7,725 nucleotides of DNA from Gallionellaceae bacterium. GTDB taxonomy: Bacteria > Pseudomonadota > Gammaproteobacteria > Burkholderiales > Gallionellaceae. A model generated the notes under the pieces. It saw only the letters and a program-made list of their open reading frames with translations. It made no database searches and was not told where the DNA came from. Every line of letters starts with the position of its first letter. Position 1 is the first letter of the stretch. Position numbers and translations under genes: made by a program. The stretch lies in NCBI GenBank assembly GCA_030646595.1, contig JAUSKS010000035.1:1-7725 (forward strand), read 5' to 3'. Of the stretch, positions 6,227 to 7,725 are shown piece by piece.

Positions 6227-6436
6227 ATGAAAATCTATTCAGCGGTAATTGAGCGGTGTCCGCAAACTGGCATGTTCGTTGGTTTTGTCCCCGGCTTTCC
6301 CGGCGCTCATTCTCAGGGAGAAACACTGGATGAAATCAATCACAACCTGCACGATGTTATTACCATGCTTCTGGAAGATGGCGAACCTATGCTGGAATCC
6401 GAATTTGTCGGGGTTCAAAACGTCGCCGTCGCTTGA
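6227..6436 (+). CDS. hicB: HicB-family antitoxin (short form)
   Basis: This 69-residue protein matches the compact HicB fold (partial RNase H-like): KIYSAVIERCPQTGMFVGFV (2-21), then PGFPGAHSQGETLDEINHNL (22-41), then HDVITMLLEDGE (42-53). The GxxxQGET..E...N...A-type pattern is the usual HicB core that covers the toxin's active site. It ends soon after this core, so the C-terminal helix-turn-helix or ribbon-helix-helix DNA-binding part found in longer HicB proteins is missing; self-repression would then need another route. The ATG at 6227 is preferred over an in-frame TTG at 6215 because GGAG (6217-6220) lies 6 bases before it. It is followed 3 bases later by the toxin, giving antitoxin-first order, the reverse of the E. 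coli hicA-hicB arrangement. Confidence 0.88.
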   Translation: MKIYSAVIERCPQTGMFVGFVPGFPGAHSQGETLDEINHNLHDVITMLLEDGEPMLESEFVGVQNVAVA

Positions 6437-6439
6437 GTT

Positions 6440-6664
6440 ATGGGCAATATTCCTGTTCTAAAACCCAATGAAGTCATCGCCATTCTCATCAAACTCGGCT
6501 TCACTGAAGTCCGCCAACGCGGATCACACAAACAATTCCGTAATAAAGCAGGCCGCTGCACAACGGTTCCGTTTCACCAAGGCCGAGACATCTCCCCAAT
6601 CTTGCTCCGTCAAATCGCCAAAGACATTGGTCTCGCACTTGATGAGCTTCTCCAGCATAGATAG
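6440..6664 (+). CDS. hicA: HicA-family mRNA interferase toxin
   Basis: This 74-residue protein has the HicA double-stranded-RNA-binding-like fold: LKPNEVIAILIKLGFTEVRQ (7-26), the catalytic-site signature RGSHKQFRN (27-35) with His30, then TTVPFHQGRDISPILLRQIA (41-60) and KDIGLALDELLQ (61-72). HicA proteins cleave mRNA in a translation-independent way and are neutralised by HicB. The key histidine and the full domain are present, so it looks functional. No separate ribosome site is visible. The start lies 3 bases after the hicB stop, so translation is probably coupled to hicB. Confidence 0.92.
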   Translation: MGNIPVLKPNEVIAILIKLGFTEVRQRGSHKQFRNKAGRCTTVPFHQGRDISPILLRQIAKDIGLALDELLQHR

Positions 6665-6697
6665 CTAATTCCATCCTAATTTGTTAATGCCTCAATC

Positions 6698-6726
6698 TTG
6701 CTCCCTCATCGAGGGTGAGGGAACAA
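6698..6726 (+). terminator. Candidate weak terminator hairpin after hicA
   Basis: TCCCTCA (6702-6708) pairs with TGAGGGA (6716-6722), extended after one mismatch by TTG/CAA (6698-6700/6724-6726), with a 7-base loop. It lies 34 bases after hicA, a sensible place for a terminator, but no T-run follows. It may only be a stabilising 3' hairpin. Confidence 0.35.
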
Positions 6727-6757
6727 TCTGGCATTATCAAATTATAAATAATGTAAT

Positions 6758-6783
6758 GGACGCCCACTGTTGGGCGGGCGTCC
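6758..6783. repeat. Overlapping inverted repeats with two alternative foldings
   Basis: GGACGCCC (6758-6765) pairs with GGGCGTCC (6776-6783) over a 10-base loop. Alternatively CGCCCA (6761-6766) pairs with TGGGCG (6771-6776) around CTGT. It lies in AT-rich DNA and has no T-run. Its role is unknown; it could be a small repetitive palindrome. The rest of the gap 6665-6954 holds the hairpin at 6698, the second direct repeat and an AT-rich leader, but no gene I can support. Confidence 0.5.
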
Positions 6784-6815
6784 CACTGCTACTGTATAGC
6801 CATAGGTCATCAAGG

Positions 6816-6893
6816 CAGAATCCAGCGGAATATGGAATATATGCTACGATTTGGCTGTGGTGTGAGAATGCGGTGTGCCGTCAGCATTATGAA
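6816..6893. repeat. Direct repeat, copy 2 (downstream of hicBA)
   Basis: This is the same-orientation partner of 6078-6157, with the identical 28-base core at 6843-6870. The two copies bracket hicBA plus its promoter and hairpins, with a start-to-start distance of 738 bases. It lies about 60 bases before the Kelch protein gene, so it is part of that gene's upstream region. Confidence 0.85.
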
Positions 6894-6954
6894 ATAGAGA
6901 TATCCATTTTTTGATAAATATTTTTGACTGAATAATTAATTGGAGAAAACTGAA

Positions 6955-7725
6955 ATGAAAAAATTACTATTTGCTTGGATGGGGTTGTTGTTAAGTGGGA
7001 TGAATGCGGTTGCTGCGCCTACCCTGACCGCCATCACTATCACACCGAGCCGCCCTACCATTAGTGTCGGCCAAACGCAGCAATTCACGGCGACAGGCAT
7101 GTTTAGCGATGGTGCCAGCCGCGCGCTTATCGGTGGCGGTGGCGTCTGGGCCGACAAGACACCAATGTCCGCCCCGCGTTATTATTACGCTGTAGGTGTG
7201 GTGAACAGTACGCTCTATGCCGTGGGGGGCATCAATGGCAGCGGCAGTTATAGTGCGACGGTGGAGGCCTACGATCCGGCGACGAACATCTGGACGCCCA
7301 GAGCTTCCATGTTTACCCCGCGCTATGGGCATGCTGTGGGCGTAGTGAACGGTACGCTCTATGCTGTTGGGGGATACAATTACAACGTCAGCGGCAGTGG
7401 CTCTCTTGCGACGATGGAGGCCTACGATCCGGTGACGAATACTTGGACGCCCAAGGCATCAATGCTTACCCCACGTGAGGGACTCGCTGTGGGCGTGGTG
7501 AACGGCATACTCTATGCTGTAGGAGGCTACGACTATTTCAGCAACACCATGTTTGCAACAGTGGAAGCCTATGATCCGGTGACGGACACCTGGACGCCCA
7601 AGGCCTCCATGCCCACTCCGCGCGCTGCATTCGCTGTGGGCGTGGTGAACGGTACACTCTATGCTGTCGGGGGCAATGGTGTCGGCCGCAGTATCAGCCC
7701 TCTTTCGACGGTGGAGGCCTACGAT
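6955..7725 (+). CDS. Secreted Kelch-repeat protein with Ig-like N-terminus (3' end outside window)
   Basis: The frame is open from ATG 6955 to the window edge (257 codons). The start is supported by GGAG (6942-6945) 9 bases upstream. Residues 1-21 form a Sec signal peptide (KK, hydrophobic core, ending AVAA). Residues about 22-58 (TAITITPSRPTISVGQTQQF and following) match the first strands of a bacterial Ig-like BIG2 domain, which breaks off into GGGG. Kelch repeats of about 50 residues follow, each with YAVGG (88-92, 136-140, 187-191, 236-240) and VEAYDPxTxxWTPxASM (from about 103, 154, 203, 253). Such repeats form blades of a beta-propeller, so this is probably an exported binding or carbohydrate-related protein; no catalytic residues can be assigned. 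The repeats are also very alike at the DNA level. More blades, and perhaps a sorting tail, lie outside the window. Confidence 0.88.
   Translation, partial: MKKLLFAWMGLLLSGMNAVAAPTLTAITITPSRPTISVGQTQQFTATGMFSDGASRALIGGGGVWADKTPMSAPRYYYAVGVVNSTLYAVGGINGSGSYSATVEAYDPATNIWTPRASMFTPRYGHAVGVVNGTLYAVGGYNYNVSGSGSLATMEAYDPVTNTWTPKASMLTPREGLAVGVVNGILYAVGGYDYFSNTMFATVEAYDPVTDTWTPKASMPTPRAAFAVGVVNGTLYAVGGNGVGRSISPLSTVEAYD

Noticed and set aside
6024..6326. 100-residue minus-strand frame
   Set aside because: It overlaps the end of vapC, direct-repeat copy 1, the hic promoter and the start of hicB, and resembles no known family.
6681..6914. 77-residue plus-strand frame after hicA
   Set aside because: It spans two hairpins and direct-repeat copy 2, starts at a TTG without a ribosome site, and the same frame is broken by a stop in repeat copy 1.
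6991..7332. Minus-strand frame opposite the Kelch gene
   Set aside because: The plus strand here has a signal peptide, ribosome site and Kelch repeats, so the antisense frame is a shadow.
7186..7725. Tandem repeats as a CRISPR array
   Set aside because: The repeats are about 150 bases apart, lie in frame and encode Kelch blades; there are no short uniform spacers.

Overview
The window looks like a chromosomal segment of a betaproteobacterium, most plausibly a Gallionella/Sideroxydans-type or related Nitrosomonadales organism. This is an inference from the family types, the short intergenic repeat elements and the mixed-GC coding style; no rRNA or other decisive taxonomic marker is present. 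Every recognisable gene is on the + strand.

Region 1 (153-4410) is a tightly packed five-gene block for the inner-membrane part of a type II secretion / type IV (MSHA-like) pilus machine. It encodes a GspE/PilB/MshE-type assembly ATPase, a cytoplasmic actin-like GspL/PilM/MshI-type protein, a PilN-like membrane protein, a PilO/GspM-like membrane protein, and a proline-rich PilP/GspC-like periplasmic protein. Successive genes overlap by 20, 1, 4 and 4 bases, which implies one translationally coupled operon. A GspG-type pseudopilin (4635-5105) follows and would be the fibre subunit pushed by this machine. It is separated from the block by a repeat element of about 190 bp. The polytopic GspF/PilC and outer-membrane GspD/PilQ partners are not in the window.

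Region 2 (5106-6954) is accessory DNA. It holds a GC-rich palindromic element (5189-5303), a vapB-vapC toxin-antitoxin pair with a promoter and small palindromes, then a hicB-hicA toxin-antitoxin pair. The hicBA pair lies between two imperfect direct repeats of about 80 bp, which suggests a cassette gained or duplicated by recombination. Two hairpins follow hicA.

Region 3 (6955-7725, running off the edge) begins a secreted protein with a signal peptide, the start of a bacterial Ig-like (BIG2-type) domain, and Kelch repeats of about 50 residues that remain very similar at the DNA level. A signal-peptide-bearing beta-propeller protein near secretion genes could be a client of the machine, but proximity is the only evidence.

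Three separate non-coding palindromic or MITE-like elements (1-119, 4410-4602, 5189-5303) bracket the secretion genes. I see no CRISPR array, tRNA, rRNA or transposase gene. I do not find a clearly new system. The strongest unexplained items are the direct repeats around hicBA, the element that splits the pseudopilin from its operon, and the internally duplicated, polyproline PilP-like protein.
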